Shown piece by piece: positions 16,454 through 22,905 of a DNA stretch of 64,000 nt. A model generated the notes under the pieces. It saw only the letters and a program-made list of their open reading frames with translations, made no database searches and was not told where the DNA came from. The stretch is from positions 2,046,001 through 2,110,000 of the forward strand of contig NZ_CP049298.1 of assembly GCF_011058315.1 (NCBI RefSeq), read 5' to 3'. Both the position numbers and the translations under genes were made by a program. Source of the DNA: Chryseobacterium sp. POL2 (GTDB taxonomy: Bacteria; Bacteroidota; Bacteroidia; Flavobacteriales; Weeksellaceae). Within the stretch, counting starts at the first letter, position 1; every line of letters starts with the position of its first letter.

Positions 16454-16675
16454 TTAAATTTTCAATAATTCATTTAAAGAAACTTCTAGAGCCTCAGAAA
16501 TTCTAAACAAGGTAAATACAGTAGGATTAGTTCTACCAGATTCGATACGAGAAATATTAGTAGGATCAATTTCTCCATTCATTCTGCCAACAAGTTCAAC
16601 CTGAGAGATTCCTTTAGATTCTCTTAGTTCTTTGATTCTTTTACCTACAAGTTTAAGAATTTCAGCTTTATCCAA
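16454..16675 (-). CDS. XRE-family transcriptional regulator
   Basis: 73 residues, a single helix-turn-helix domain filling the protein (GKRIKELRESKGISQVELV, then IDPTNISRIESGRTNPTVFT). The start is TTG at 16675, because a stop lies two codons upstream in frame and no ATG gives the complete helix 1. It is divergent from the five-gene operon beginning at 16876. A palindrome (TTGACAAGTCAA) and a further half-site lie directly upstream of its start, which suggests autoregulation and control of the divergent promoter. Small XRE repressors of this kind often control island or toxin-antitoxin genes. Confidence 0.9.
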   Translation of the reverse strand: MDKAEILKLVGKRIKELRESKGISQVELVGRMNGEIDPTNISRIESGRTNPTVFTLFRISEALEVSLNELLKI

Positions 16676-16676
16676 C

Positions 16677-16697
16677 TTGACTTATTTGACAAGTCAA
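16677..16697. promoter_or_regulatory. Candidate XRE operator
   Basis: TTGACAAGTCAA (16686-16697) is a perfect 12-bp palindrome, with an extra TTGAC half-site at 16677-16681. It lies 2 bases upstream of the XRE start codon and overlaps the -33 box of the divergent promoter, the usual place for a repressor site. Confidence 0.55.
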
Positions 16698-16715
16698 AGT
16701 TGTTGATTATATTTG
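16685..16715 (+). promoter_or_regulatory. Promoter for the divergent five-gene operon
   Basis: TTTG (16685-16688), 19 bases, TATATTTG (16708-16715): both boxes and the spacing match the Bacteroidota promoter. It would give a 5' leader of about 155 bases before 16876, and that leader contains a second palindrome. Confidence 0.6.
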
Positions 16716-16725
16716 CTTAACTAAA

Positions 16726-16739
16726 TGCCATATATGGCA
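16726..16739. promoter_or_regulatory. 14-bp perfect palindrome TGCCATATATGGCA
   Basis: A perfect palindrome 10 bases downstream of the -7 box, hence near the transcription start of the five-gene operon. It differs in sequence from the XRE operator candidate, so a second regulator is possible. Confidence 0.45.
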
Positions 16740-16875
16740 ATAATATTTTATTCATTTTATGGTTTCCCGTAATTTAGAATCAAACTAGCTTCATAAATTT
16801 GCCTACTAATAGCAATACAAGTCAATCAATAAACTTTAGTTCAGAAGAACAAAAATATCTTAACTACATCTCAAC

Positions 16876-17262
16876 ATGAAAAAAAACATGAAAAAAATTA
16901 TAATCATTGGAATTACTCTCTGCAGTCTCAGTGTATTTTCTCAAAAAAGCAAACAAAAAACAAAACAGAATACAAAAAAGACATTTGCTCAAAATAGCAA
17001 TAATTTAACAGAAGCTGAATTACAAGTATTGCAATTCAGGAAAGATAATCCAGAATTTTATAAAAATCATAAAGAAGGACTATCTGAATCATTAGTTAGA
17101 TCTAACATTGACTACTCTAATCTAAATGGCAAAAATTGTTCTGAAATTGCTGAAAAAGAAAATTGGAGTAAGTGGACATTACCATCTAATGCAGATGCTA
17201 GATGTTCTAAATACTTAAAAATGAAAAAAATAAAAAAAATCGCAATTTATCCATTAAATTAA
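16876..17262 (+). CDS. Small exported protein, first gene of the five-gene cassette
   Basis: 128 residues. Signal peptide (KKIIIIGITLCSLSVFSQ, cleavage near residue 23). A Lys/Gln/Thr-rich linker follows, then a small domain with two Cys (KNCSEIAEKENW and DARCSKYL) that may form a disulfide. A second ATG four codons in (16888) is an equal start candidate. It is 7 bases from the next gene, so it is the first gene of an operon. No family recognised. Confidence 0.75.
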   Translation: MKKNMKKIIIIGITLCSLSVFSQKSKQKTKQNTKKTFAQNSNNLTEAELQVLQFRKDNPEFYKNHKEGLSESLVRSNIDYSNLNGKNCSEIAEKENWSKWTLPSNADARCSKYLKMKKIKKIAIYPLN

Positions 17263-17269
17263 CAATATT

Positions 17270-18193
17270 ATGATTTGGATCGCAATTTTAATCATTGGAT
17301 TGATAATTTACTTTTCAATGAGTAACAAAGAGAAAACTAATAATAAAATAAATCCGATACATCCTGTTGAGAAGTTGGTGTTAGTTCCATGTGATCAAGT
17401 TATCAAAACATTAGATGAGCAAACGAAAATAAACTATTTTGCAGCACTTCTAGATAACACATCAAAACAAAGAACATATAAAATTCCATATAAGCAAGAC
17501 AAGGAATTAATGGAGTTAGTTAAACATTTTTATCAAGGCATCTACTATATTGCTATTTCAAAAATAGAAGACGATGCTGTAAGAAAAAAATATGGTTCTG
17601 ATAAAGATTTAAACTTTGTTAATGTTGATGACTTTATGAAAATGGCTTCTCAACTAGTAAATGACAAAAGGTCACTTCCTGAAATTAGAATAAGTATAGA
17701 AGATTGGCTAATTAAACTTTATAGTCAAGCAATAAAAAGCTCTAACAGTCAAAATTACTCTACGAATACTAAAGCTAATATAAGCTTAAATTTGATATAT
17801 AAAGATTTAATAGCTCATATCATGAAAAGAAATCCTCTTTACAAATTACGTGAGCTAAATTTAAATGAAGTAGAAATCACAAACACAGGTATGTCATTCA
17901 GTTTAAGAAAGATTAATGATGTTTTAAAAATTACTTGGTACTGGGATTCATTTTCATCTGGAAAAAACCACGTAGTAGAATGGCAGTTCCACGAATCAGA
18001 AAATCAAGATTTAATGTACCAAAAAATCAGTAATGATATGACCATTCAAAATTTAATAGATGAGGGTATGACAAAAATACAAGCAATCGAATGGGTAAAA
18101 ATCATTAACACAACAGATGAAGAGGAATCAGAAAAATTGGTTGAAATATTTTCAAAAAAACACCCATCACTATGGGCAAAAATAACATCATAA
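17270..18193 (+). CDS. Membrane-anchored protein of unknown function, 307 residues
   Basis: One N-terminal membrane segment (IWIAILIIGLIIYFSM, 2-17), then a cytoplasmic or periplasmic domain of about 285 residues with no recognised motif. The middle is helical. The C-terminus has an UBA-like pattern (LIDEGMTKIQAIEWVKII), which is only a visual likeness. Second gene of the cassette; spacing 7 bases before and 22 after. The largest protein of the group and the best candidate for its effector. Confidence 0.75.
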   Translation: MIWIAILIIGLIIYFSMSNKEKTNNKINPIHPVEKLVLVPCDQVIKTLDEQTKINYFAALLDNTSKQRTYKIPYKQDKELMELVKHFYQGIYYIAISKIEDDAVRKKYGSDKDLNFVNVDDFMKMASQLVNDKRSLPEIRISIEDWLIKLYSQAIKSSNSQNYSTNTKANISLNLIYKDLIAHIMKRNPLYKLRELNLNEVEITNTGMSFSLRKINDVLKITWYWDSFSSGKNHVVEWQFHESENQDLMYQKISNDMTIQNLIDEGMTKIQAIEWVKIINTTDEEESEKLVEIFSKKHPSLWAKITS

Positions 18194-18215
18194 CAAATTT
18201 ATTAATTTTAAAACT

Positions 18216-18416
18216 ATGGAAAAAAAGAGCTCAACTTGGACAACAATCTTTTGGGTTGTTACAATCTTATGTATTTTACAATATGTATTTATGACAATTC
18301 CTAGAATTTCTTCAAATCCGAACAATGCTAATGGAGCTTATATATTAGGAAGCCTTCTACCTAATGCTCTAATAATATTTATTTTTTGGCTAATTAAAAG
18401 AAAAGCAGAAAAATAA
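18216..18416 (+). CDS. Small two-helix membrane protein
   Basis: 66 residues with two hydrophobic segments (about 9-27 and 43-61) and a basic C-terminus (KRKAEK). Only 4 bases separate it from the next gene. Small membrane proteins in gene cassettes of this kind can be pore formers, anchors or immunity proteins; nothing in the sequence chooses between them. Confidence 0.65.
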   Translation: MEKKSSTWTTIFWVVTILCILQYVFMTIPRISSNPNNANGAYILGSLLPNALIIFIFWLIKRKAEK

Positions 18417-18420
18417 AAAT

Positions 18421-18855
18421 ATGGAAATAGTCATTGGTTTATTAGTAGTTATTCTTTTTTTAGTTTATAATTTCACAAAAGATATGAAAGAAAAGAATGT
18501 AGAACTTAATCAAACAGGAGGTATTAGTAAAAAATATTCAGAGCTAATAGCAAGTTTTGATAATTTTGACAATACTCAACCTCCAAAAGTATTAGTTAAT
18601 GACACTAATTTTTATCAAATGGGCTGGGCAGGTCCAACTACATTAGCATCAGTCAGTATTTTCGAAGTTTTAGGTAATGTTAACATTGAGTTTGAACTTC
18701 AATATAACAAGCAAGGTTTGGAAAGGATGGGTGTAGATATCTCAAGCCTTAAACCTCTTCATAAAAAAGAAAAATGGAGTTACAATAGTAATTCTGATCA
18801 ATTTGACATATTCATGTCTGTAGCAAAGAAAATCGAAAACTTGTGTAATTTATAA
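18421..18855 (+). CDS. Membrane-anchored protein of unknown function, 144 residues
   Basis: One N-terminal membrane segment (EIVIGLLVVILFLVYNF, 2-18) followed by about 120 residues. It has a Gly/Trp patch (YQMGWAGPTTLAS). It is separated by 2 bases from the next gene. The anchor-plus-domain layout is like that of the 307-residue protein, but sequence similarity between them is not obvious. No family recognised. Confidence 0.7.
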   Translation: MEIVIGLLVVILFLVYNFTKDMKEKNVELNQTGGISKKYSELIASFDNFDNTQPPKVLVNDTNFYQMGWAGPTTLASVSIFEVLGNVNIEFELQYNKQGLERMGVDISSLKPLHKKEKWSYNSNSDQFDIFMSVAKKIENLCNL

Positions 18856-18857
18856 TA

Positions 18858-19127
18858 ATGTCAGTAGAATTATTAACAGAAGTGGAAATTTCATATTTCC
18901 AAAACCTTCACAAAAAATATAAGATTACTCAAATTTCTGTAGAGCAAGATGGAGTAACATTCAAGGATGAAGAACTTCAGGCTTTTATGGATCCAAATGA
19001 CTCTCCAGAAATGGGCTTAGAAAAATTTTTGGAGCTAAATAAAGTGACAAGTCAAATTTATCAGCGCATTAGCTTCAATTATTTAGTGAAAATAAATAAC
19101 AATTTGATAAACCTTGAATTCTACTAA
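18858..19127 (+). CDS. Small soluble protein, last gene of the cassette
   Basis: 89 residues, acidic, no signal peptide or membrane segment. No motif recognised. Its 2-base distance from the previous gene points to translational coupling. A terminator lies 81 bases downstream, which closes the operon before the insertion sequence. Confidence 0.65.
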   Translation: MSVELLTEVEISYFQNLHKKYKITQISVEQDGVTFKDEELQAFMDPNDSPEMGLEKFLELNKVTSQIYQRISFNYLVKINNNLINLEFY

Positions 19128-19207
19128 ATGGATAAAATAGAATTCATTTACTACAGAAATTTTAAAAGCAAACAATATTTCATAAATTTCTAAAATAAAA
19201 ACAATTT

Positions 19208-19234
19208 AACCACTTTTCAAAAAAGTGGTTTTTT
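19208..19234 (+). terminator. Terminator of the five-gene cassette
   Basis: AACCACTTTT (19208-19217) pairs with AAAAGTGGTT (19221-19230), followed by T to 19234. Confidence 0.8.
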
Positions 19235-19280
19235 ATATTCATATCCTATAAATAACCTTAATAAATTTATTCAAATTGGC

Positions 19281-19325
19281 ACATAATATAATACCCTCAC
19301 AAAACTGGACCAATATTTAAGTTGA
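19281..19325 (+). repeat. Left inverted repeat of the IS3 element
   Basis: Imperfect match to the complement of 20476-20520. Shared blocks: ACATA-W-TATA, TACCCTC, CT-R-GACCAA and AGTTG. Confidence 0.65.
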
Positions 19326-19355
19326 AAAACATTAACTTTAAACAAGTCTAGAATT

Positions 19356-19643
19356 ATGAAAACAGGGAGACGCAAATTCGATTCTGCATTTAAGGCAAAA
19401 GTAGCCCTTGAAGCATTAAAAGAGAGAGAAACTCTACAACAATTAGCTCTAAAATATGAGTTACATCCCAATCAAATCTCACAGTGGAAGCAGGAGTTTA
19501 TAGAAAAATCTGCTCAGGTTTTTGAAAGTAAAGTTCTTAAAGAAAGTAGTGATGAGAGTGTTTCGGAGCTTTATCAAAAAATTGGCAAGCTAGAGATGGA
19601 GAAAGAATTTCTAAAAAAAAACTTGAAACGCTTCGGACTATGA
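19356..19643 (+). CDS. IS3-family transposase OrfA
   Basis: 95 residues. DNA-binding part of the transposase: a helix-turn-helix (FDSAFKAKVALEALKERETL, then LALKYELHPNQISQWKQEF) followed by a leucine-zipper-like coiled coil (SVSELYQKIGKLEMEKEFLK). The end overlaps orfB by four bases in the -1 frame. A run of nine A at 19613-19621 contains A-AAA-AAC in the zero frame, a classic -1 slip site that would give the OrfAB fusion, the active transposase in this family. Confidence 0.95.
   Translation: MKTGRRKFDSAFKAKVALEALKERETLQQLALKYELHPNQISQWKQEFIEKSAQVFESKVLKESSDESVSELYQKIGKLEMEKEFLKKNLKRFGL
19616..19622 (+). other. Programmed -1 frameshift site of the IS3 transposase
   Basis: The heptamer A AAA AAC is in frame with orfA. 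After slipping, the frame reads on without a stop through SKKKLETLRT into orfB. The ATG of orfB (19640) also allows independent start with ATGA overlap. Confidence 0.75.
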
Positions 19644-20461
19644 TAGATATGCGATTATTGATCGATAAAAACGATCAATTTAGTATTCGAGAGCAGTGTG
19701 ACCTTTTGGAGATTAATCGTTCAGGATTCTATTATCGAGCTAAAGCAGAGCGTAAAGAGAATTTAGAAGCCATGCAACTTATGGATAAACATATTCTCGA
19801 AGAACCCACCGCAGGAGTTATCACGATGCAGAGTATGCTGGAGGAATGTGGTATGAAAATGAGTTATGAAAGAGTCCGTAGGTTGATGCGTAAAGCAGAG
19901 ATAATGCCTATTTATCCTCGTCGTATGCTTACTCAAAAAGGGGAAAATAAATATATTTATCCCTATTTATTGAGAGGGATGAACATTACCAAGCCCAATG
20001 AAGTTTGGCAAATAGACATCACCTACCTACCCATGAAAAACGGATTTATGTATCTCACAGCCATTATTGATGTGTATAGCCGATACATCGTTGGTTGGGG
20101 ATTGAGTAATAGTTTGGAGGCCTTGGAATCTTTAAAAGTAGTACAACAAGCGGTAGCAACTTATGGAAAACCTGAAATAATCAATTCCGACCAAGGCTCG
20201 CAGTTTACCTGTTATGAGTATGTAAACTACCTTAAAAACGAGCGTATAAAAATCTCAATGGATGGTAAAGGAAGAGCTTTGGACAATATTTTTATTGAAA
20301 GATTTTGGAGAACTTTAAAATATCAATACATTTACCTCAATCCCAAAGACAATGGTTTAGACCTTTATTTAGGAATTAAACAATGGCTAGAAAAATACCA
20401 TTATCGTAAACACCAAGGAATAAACAACAAACCCAAAAATAGATACTGCAAAGCAGCTTAA
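19640..20461 (+). CDS. IS3-family transposase OrfB (DDE integrase core)
   Basis: 273 residues from ATG 19640. HTH_21-like N-terminal part, then an rve integrase core. The DDE triad is visible: D in WQIDITYLPM (about 124), D in INSDQGSQFT (about 189), E in NIFIERFWRTLK (about 225). The spacing and the C-terminal WLEKYHYRKHQGINNKP box are typical of the family. The frame is full length and unbroken. Confidence 0.96.
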   Translation: MIDMRLLIDKNDQFSIREQCDLLEINRSGFYYRAKAERKENLEAMQLMDKHILEEPTAGVITMQSMLEECGMKMSYERVRRLMRKAEIMPIYPRRMLTQKGENKYIYPYLLRGMNITKPNEVWQIDITYLPMKNGFMYLTAIIDVYSRYIVGWGLSNSLEALESLKVVQQAVATYGKPEIINSDQGSQFTCYEYVNYLKNERIKISMDGKGRALDNIFIERFWRTLKYQYIYLNPKDNGLDLYLGIKQWLEKYHYRKHQGINNKPKNRYCKAA

Positions 20462-20475
20462 TACTCAACTAAGAA

Positions 20476-20520
20476 ACAACTATTTTTGGTCTAGAGAATC
20501 GAGGGTAACTTATAATATGT
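20476..20520 (-). repeat. Right inverted repeat of the IS3 element
   Basis: Complement matches the left end with the same conserved blocks. It begins 16 bases after the orfB stop. Confidence 0.65.
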
Positions 20521-20702
20521 AGAATGGGAGTTTCAGCTAGACCCCTTAGAACACGAGATTAGTAATGGTATAGATTAATACTTATATCTTGTTAAACTCT
20601 TATTTCTAGGAGCAATAGTCTAGAAGAAAAGCTACATTTCAACCTAGATATCCTTGTATTTGTACAATTACATATTATAGAAAACATATTTTCACAATCT
20701 AA

Positions 20703-20852
20703 AAATTTCGCAGTCTTTTTTTGTCCAAATTTGTATTTAAATATCATGTAGGTGATGTAAATAAGATATGTGTTCTTAAAAATAATAAATGTGACATACA
20801 GGTTATATATGGACATTCTACTAATCTAGAAGTAATAGAAAAAACTGCATAA
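20703..20852 (+). pseudogene. Possible decayed gene end right of the IS
   Basis: A stretch open for 49 codons ends at TAA (20850-20852). It reads ...VFKYHVGDVNKICVLKNNK and onward with codon choice like that of the island genes. Upstream, another frame (about 20605-20750) also reads like protein until a stop. This suggests a frame-shifted gene remnant. No homologue recognised, so it may be chance. Confidence 0.25.
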
Positions 20853-20893
20853 AATAAACATCATATATTATACCACTAGATTTTGTGTAGATA

Positions 20894-20947
20894 AAAAGTG
20901 CACAAATTAGAAAACATATTATATAAACATACGATTTGTGCACTTTT
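20894..20947 (+). terminator. Long hairpin in the right end of the island
   Basis: AAAAGTGCACAAAT (20894-20907) pairs with ATTTGTGCACTTTT (20934-20947), a 14-bp perfect stem with a 26-base loop. It resembles the terminator after the helicase gene (shared TGCACAAA core). Confidence 0.6.
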
Positions 20948-21046
20948 ATATGCCAAAATATTTCAGAAAAGGCATCTTTTTAGGCATACCCTAATTTAGG
21001 AAACCTTTGTAACACCTATTAATAAAAGAAAAGCAAGAATTTTGGA

Positions 21047-21065
21047 GAATCCCTCAGGACCCACA
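21047..21065 (+). other. Candidate attachment site: tRNA 3'-end remnant
   Basis: GAATCCCTCAGGACCCACA reads like the end of a tRNA gene from the T-loop (TTC-GAATCCC) onward: T-stem CCCTC, acceptor strand AGGACCC, discriminator A. The 5' part of a tRNA is absent; what precedes is island-like AT-rich sequence. A terminator follows at once, as after a tRNA gene. This fits an integrase core site at the right end of the island. The other copy would lie left of the window, so it cannot be tested here. Confidence 0.35.
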
Positions 21066-21066
21066 C

Positions 21067-21100
21067 AAAATCCCAAGTCGAAAGATTTGGGATTTTTTTT
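21067..21100 (+). terminator. Terminator after the tRNA-like remnant
   Basis: AAAATCCCAA (21067-21076) pairs with TTGGGATTTT (21087-21096) and runs into eight T. No intact gene precedes it. Confidence 0.75.
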
Positions 21101-21161
21101 ATTTCAGCCATTTACTTCTTACAAACGGATCAGGGATCAAGGGCTGGATCAGTAACAAAAG

Positions 21162-21191
21162 TTGGGGAGAATGATTAGAATCCTACATTTG
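21162..21191 (+). promoter_or_regulatory. Orphan promoter
   Basis: TTG (21162-21164), 19 bases, TACATTTG (21184-21191): both boxes and spacing fit. The start site would fall near an ATG at 21196 that opens a 24-codon ORF (MYNDHELLKFLRIKQSLN...). This could be the 5' remnant of a gene lost during island insertion, or a small RNA promoter. Confidence 0.5.
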
Positions 21192-21550
21192 CACTATGTA
21201 CAACGATCACGAATTATTGAAGTTTTTACGGATCAAGCAAAGTCTTAATTTAACATTTCTTTTGAAATAACAGCTCTTCAAAACTTCGATTACAAACTAT
21301 AATACCAAAATAACAACCTTACACAAAAGCCATATAATCAAATATTTACATTTTAAATATTCTTTATTTGACTATTTAATACACTAGTTTAAAAGCAAAA
21401 TTCTATTTATCATAATATTAAAAATTCATAAAAGTTTAGATTTTTTATCTTTTTAACACGCCTGAGGAATCATATTTGTACACAAAATTCGCGTTTAAAC
21501 AAATAAAAAATCTTTTGTCATTTTATTCGCTATAAAGACAGCAAAAAATT

Positions 21551-22006
21551 GTGAAGTTTATGAAGAGATATTATGCGCCTTTGCTTGGTTTTTATACCAT
21601 TTTTCTATTGTATATGATGTTTTACGGCTCGGGTAGAGAAGCCGGACCAATCGGCTACTTACAATTACAGCCTTTTGAGACTATTAATATGTTTTTTAAG
21701 TCTAAAGTTGAGGCTCAGCACTTTGCGGTTAATATTATTGGGAACATCGTTGTATTCATGCCATTTGGTTGGATGGGACTTATTTCTCAGAAGTATTTTT
21801 CTTTCCCAAAATTACTAATTGGTTTTCCAATTGCCATTGCAATTATAGAATTAACCCAATATTGGAGCCATCGTGGTACGGCAGATGTTGATGATCTTTT
21901 CCTAAATACATTAGGAATGATTTTGGGTTTTGTAACCTACAGTATAACTAAATATTTCTACGAAGATTGGATGTTCGAAAATGAACCGAACCTCGAATAC
22001 GCTTAG
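21551..22006 (+). CDS. VanZ-family membrane protein
   Basis: 151 residues from GTG 21551; the ATG at 21560 is a good alternative. Four membrane segments (about 9-27, 58-78, 83-100, 115-135) with the VanZ pattern NIIGNIVVFMPFGW and a later polar helix ELTQYWSHRGTADVDDLFLN. VanZ-like proteins are widespread; apart from teicoplanin resistance in enterococci their function is mostly unknown. It is the first intact core gene after the island and faces the GT2 gene, overlapping it by 4 bases. Confidence 0.88.
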   Translation: MKFMKRYYAPLLGFYTIFLLYMMFYGSGREAGPIGYLQLQPFETINMFFKSKVEAQHFAVNIIGNIVVFMPFGWMGLISQKYFSFPKLLIGFPIAIAIIELTQYWSHRGTADVDDLFLNTLGMILGFVTYSITKYFYEDWMFENEPNLEYA

Positions 22007-22905
22007 GCTTTTGACATTTCGCGTGATAAAATGCCGAGTTTGTAAAAATCAAGAATTCTAAGATGTGCTTTTCCTGTTTTTAATCGGGCTTTAAGAAAAG
22101 GTTCAACAATATAAAAACAAAGATTAAACAAAATATCCAAGTAGAAATTATTAAGCTTTTGATAGGCTTTGCTTAACCTAAGATCGACCACTTTATCTTT
22201 TGTTTTGGGATCTTTTAAAATACAGGCCAAACTTTGTGCAGCTTCTGCTGCTTTGCTTGTAAAGACAATATTGGATTCGATATCGTTGTTGAAAATTGGA
22301 TTTTCTAGGTGACGAATATGGATATTTGCTGCTTTCAATTCCATAGCGAAGAGCAAATCTTCATAACCATAATTCTTTAATTTTTCATCAAAACGAAATT
22401 TTTTAAAAATCTCTTTTTTAATTACAAAATTATTCGTCTGAAAGCCCAAATATGGTCGTTGCTGTCTTTTTTTTAAATTAAGATTTTCTCTTTTTGTAGC
22501 ATAATTCCATCTCAATTGATAGGTTTTTTCTGGTTTTGTACGGGATACGGTTCTGCCTCCATACATAACATCAGGCTGTTGAGATTGGATGTATTCCAAA
22601 TAATCGCTGATAAAGTTTTTAGAAATAATCTTTCCGTCGCAATCTAAAAACATTAAATAATCACCGTTTGCATATTTTAAAAACAAATTCCGAATTGCCG
22701 AACGACCTATGTTTTCTTCTAAACTTTTAAAAAAATCAACAGAATGTATTGCAGGAGAATTGATATTTAAAAACTCTGGTTTTGAAGCGTCATCAATTAG
22801 TAAAATTTCTGCATCGAGTTGCCTGGTTTCAATTTCTTCTTTTAGGTTTGAAATTAAAACATTGACATCAAAATTATGAATCGGTATGCAAATCGACAGC
22901 TTCAT
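22003..22905 (-). CDS. Family 2 glycosyltransferase
   Basis: 300 residues. GT-A fold: IPIHNFDVNVLISNL at the N-terminus, ILLIDDASKPEF (about 34-45), the metal-binding DxD in MFLDCDGKI (about 90-98), and the ED acceptor box in YGYEDLLFAMEL (about 183-194). It transfers a sugar from a nucleotide sugar, probably in cell-surface polysaccharide or LPS synthesis. Its start overlaps the GT9 gene as ATGA, in an operon sufE-GT9-GT2. Substrate cannot be read from sequence. Confidence 0.93.
   Translation of the reverse strand: MKLSICIPIHNFDVNVLISNLKEEIETRQLDAEILLIDDASKPEFLNINSPAIHSVDFFKSLEENIGRSAIRNLFLKYANGDYLMFLDCDGKIISKNFISDYLEYIQSQQPDVMYGGRTVSRTKPEKTYQLRWNYATKRENLNLKKRQQRPYLGFQTNNFVIKKEIFKKFRFDEKLKNYGYEDLLFAMELKAANIHIRHLENPIFNNDIESNIVFTSKAAEAAQSLACILKDPKTKDKVVDLRLSKAYQKLNNFYLDILFNLCFYIVEPFLKARLKTGKAHLRILDFYKLGILSREMSKA

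Larger units (their letters stand above)
19281..20520 (+). mobile_element. IS3-family insertion sequence, about 1.24 kb
   Basis: Contains orfA and orfB. Imperfect terminal inverted repeats are visible: the left end (from 19281, ACATAATATAATACCCTC then CTGGACCAATA and AGTTG) matches the complement of the right end (to 20520, ACATATTATAAGTTACCCTC then CTAGACCAAAA and AGTTG). The best conserved blocks are TACCCTC and CT(A/G)GACCAA. I could not find a clear short target duplication, so the outer ends are uncertain by a few bases. Both ORFs are intact, so the element may be active. Confidence 0.8.
20853..21550. other. Island/chromosome junction without recognised genes
   Basis: About 700 bases. 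It holds, in order: the hairpin at 20894-20947, a tRNA 3'-end-like stretch at 21047-21065, a terminator at 21067-21100, a good promoter at 21162-21191 with a 24-codon ORF (21196-21270), and AT-rich sequence up to the vanZ-like gene. The base composition changes after the tRNA-like stretch. Confidence 0.5.

Noticed and set aside
21000-21065. Complete tRNA gene
   Set aside because: Only the last 19 bases resemble a tRNA; no anticodon arm, D arm or 5' acceptor strand can be found.
1-21100. Conjugative element (ICE)
   Set aside because: No relaxase, coupling protein or tra genes are in the window; these could lie to the left, so only integration and replication functions are claimed.
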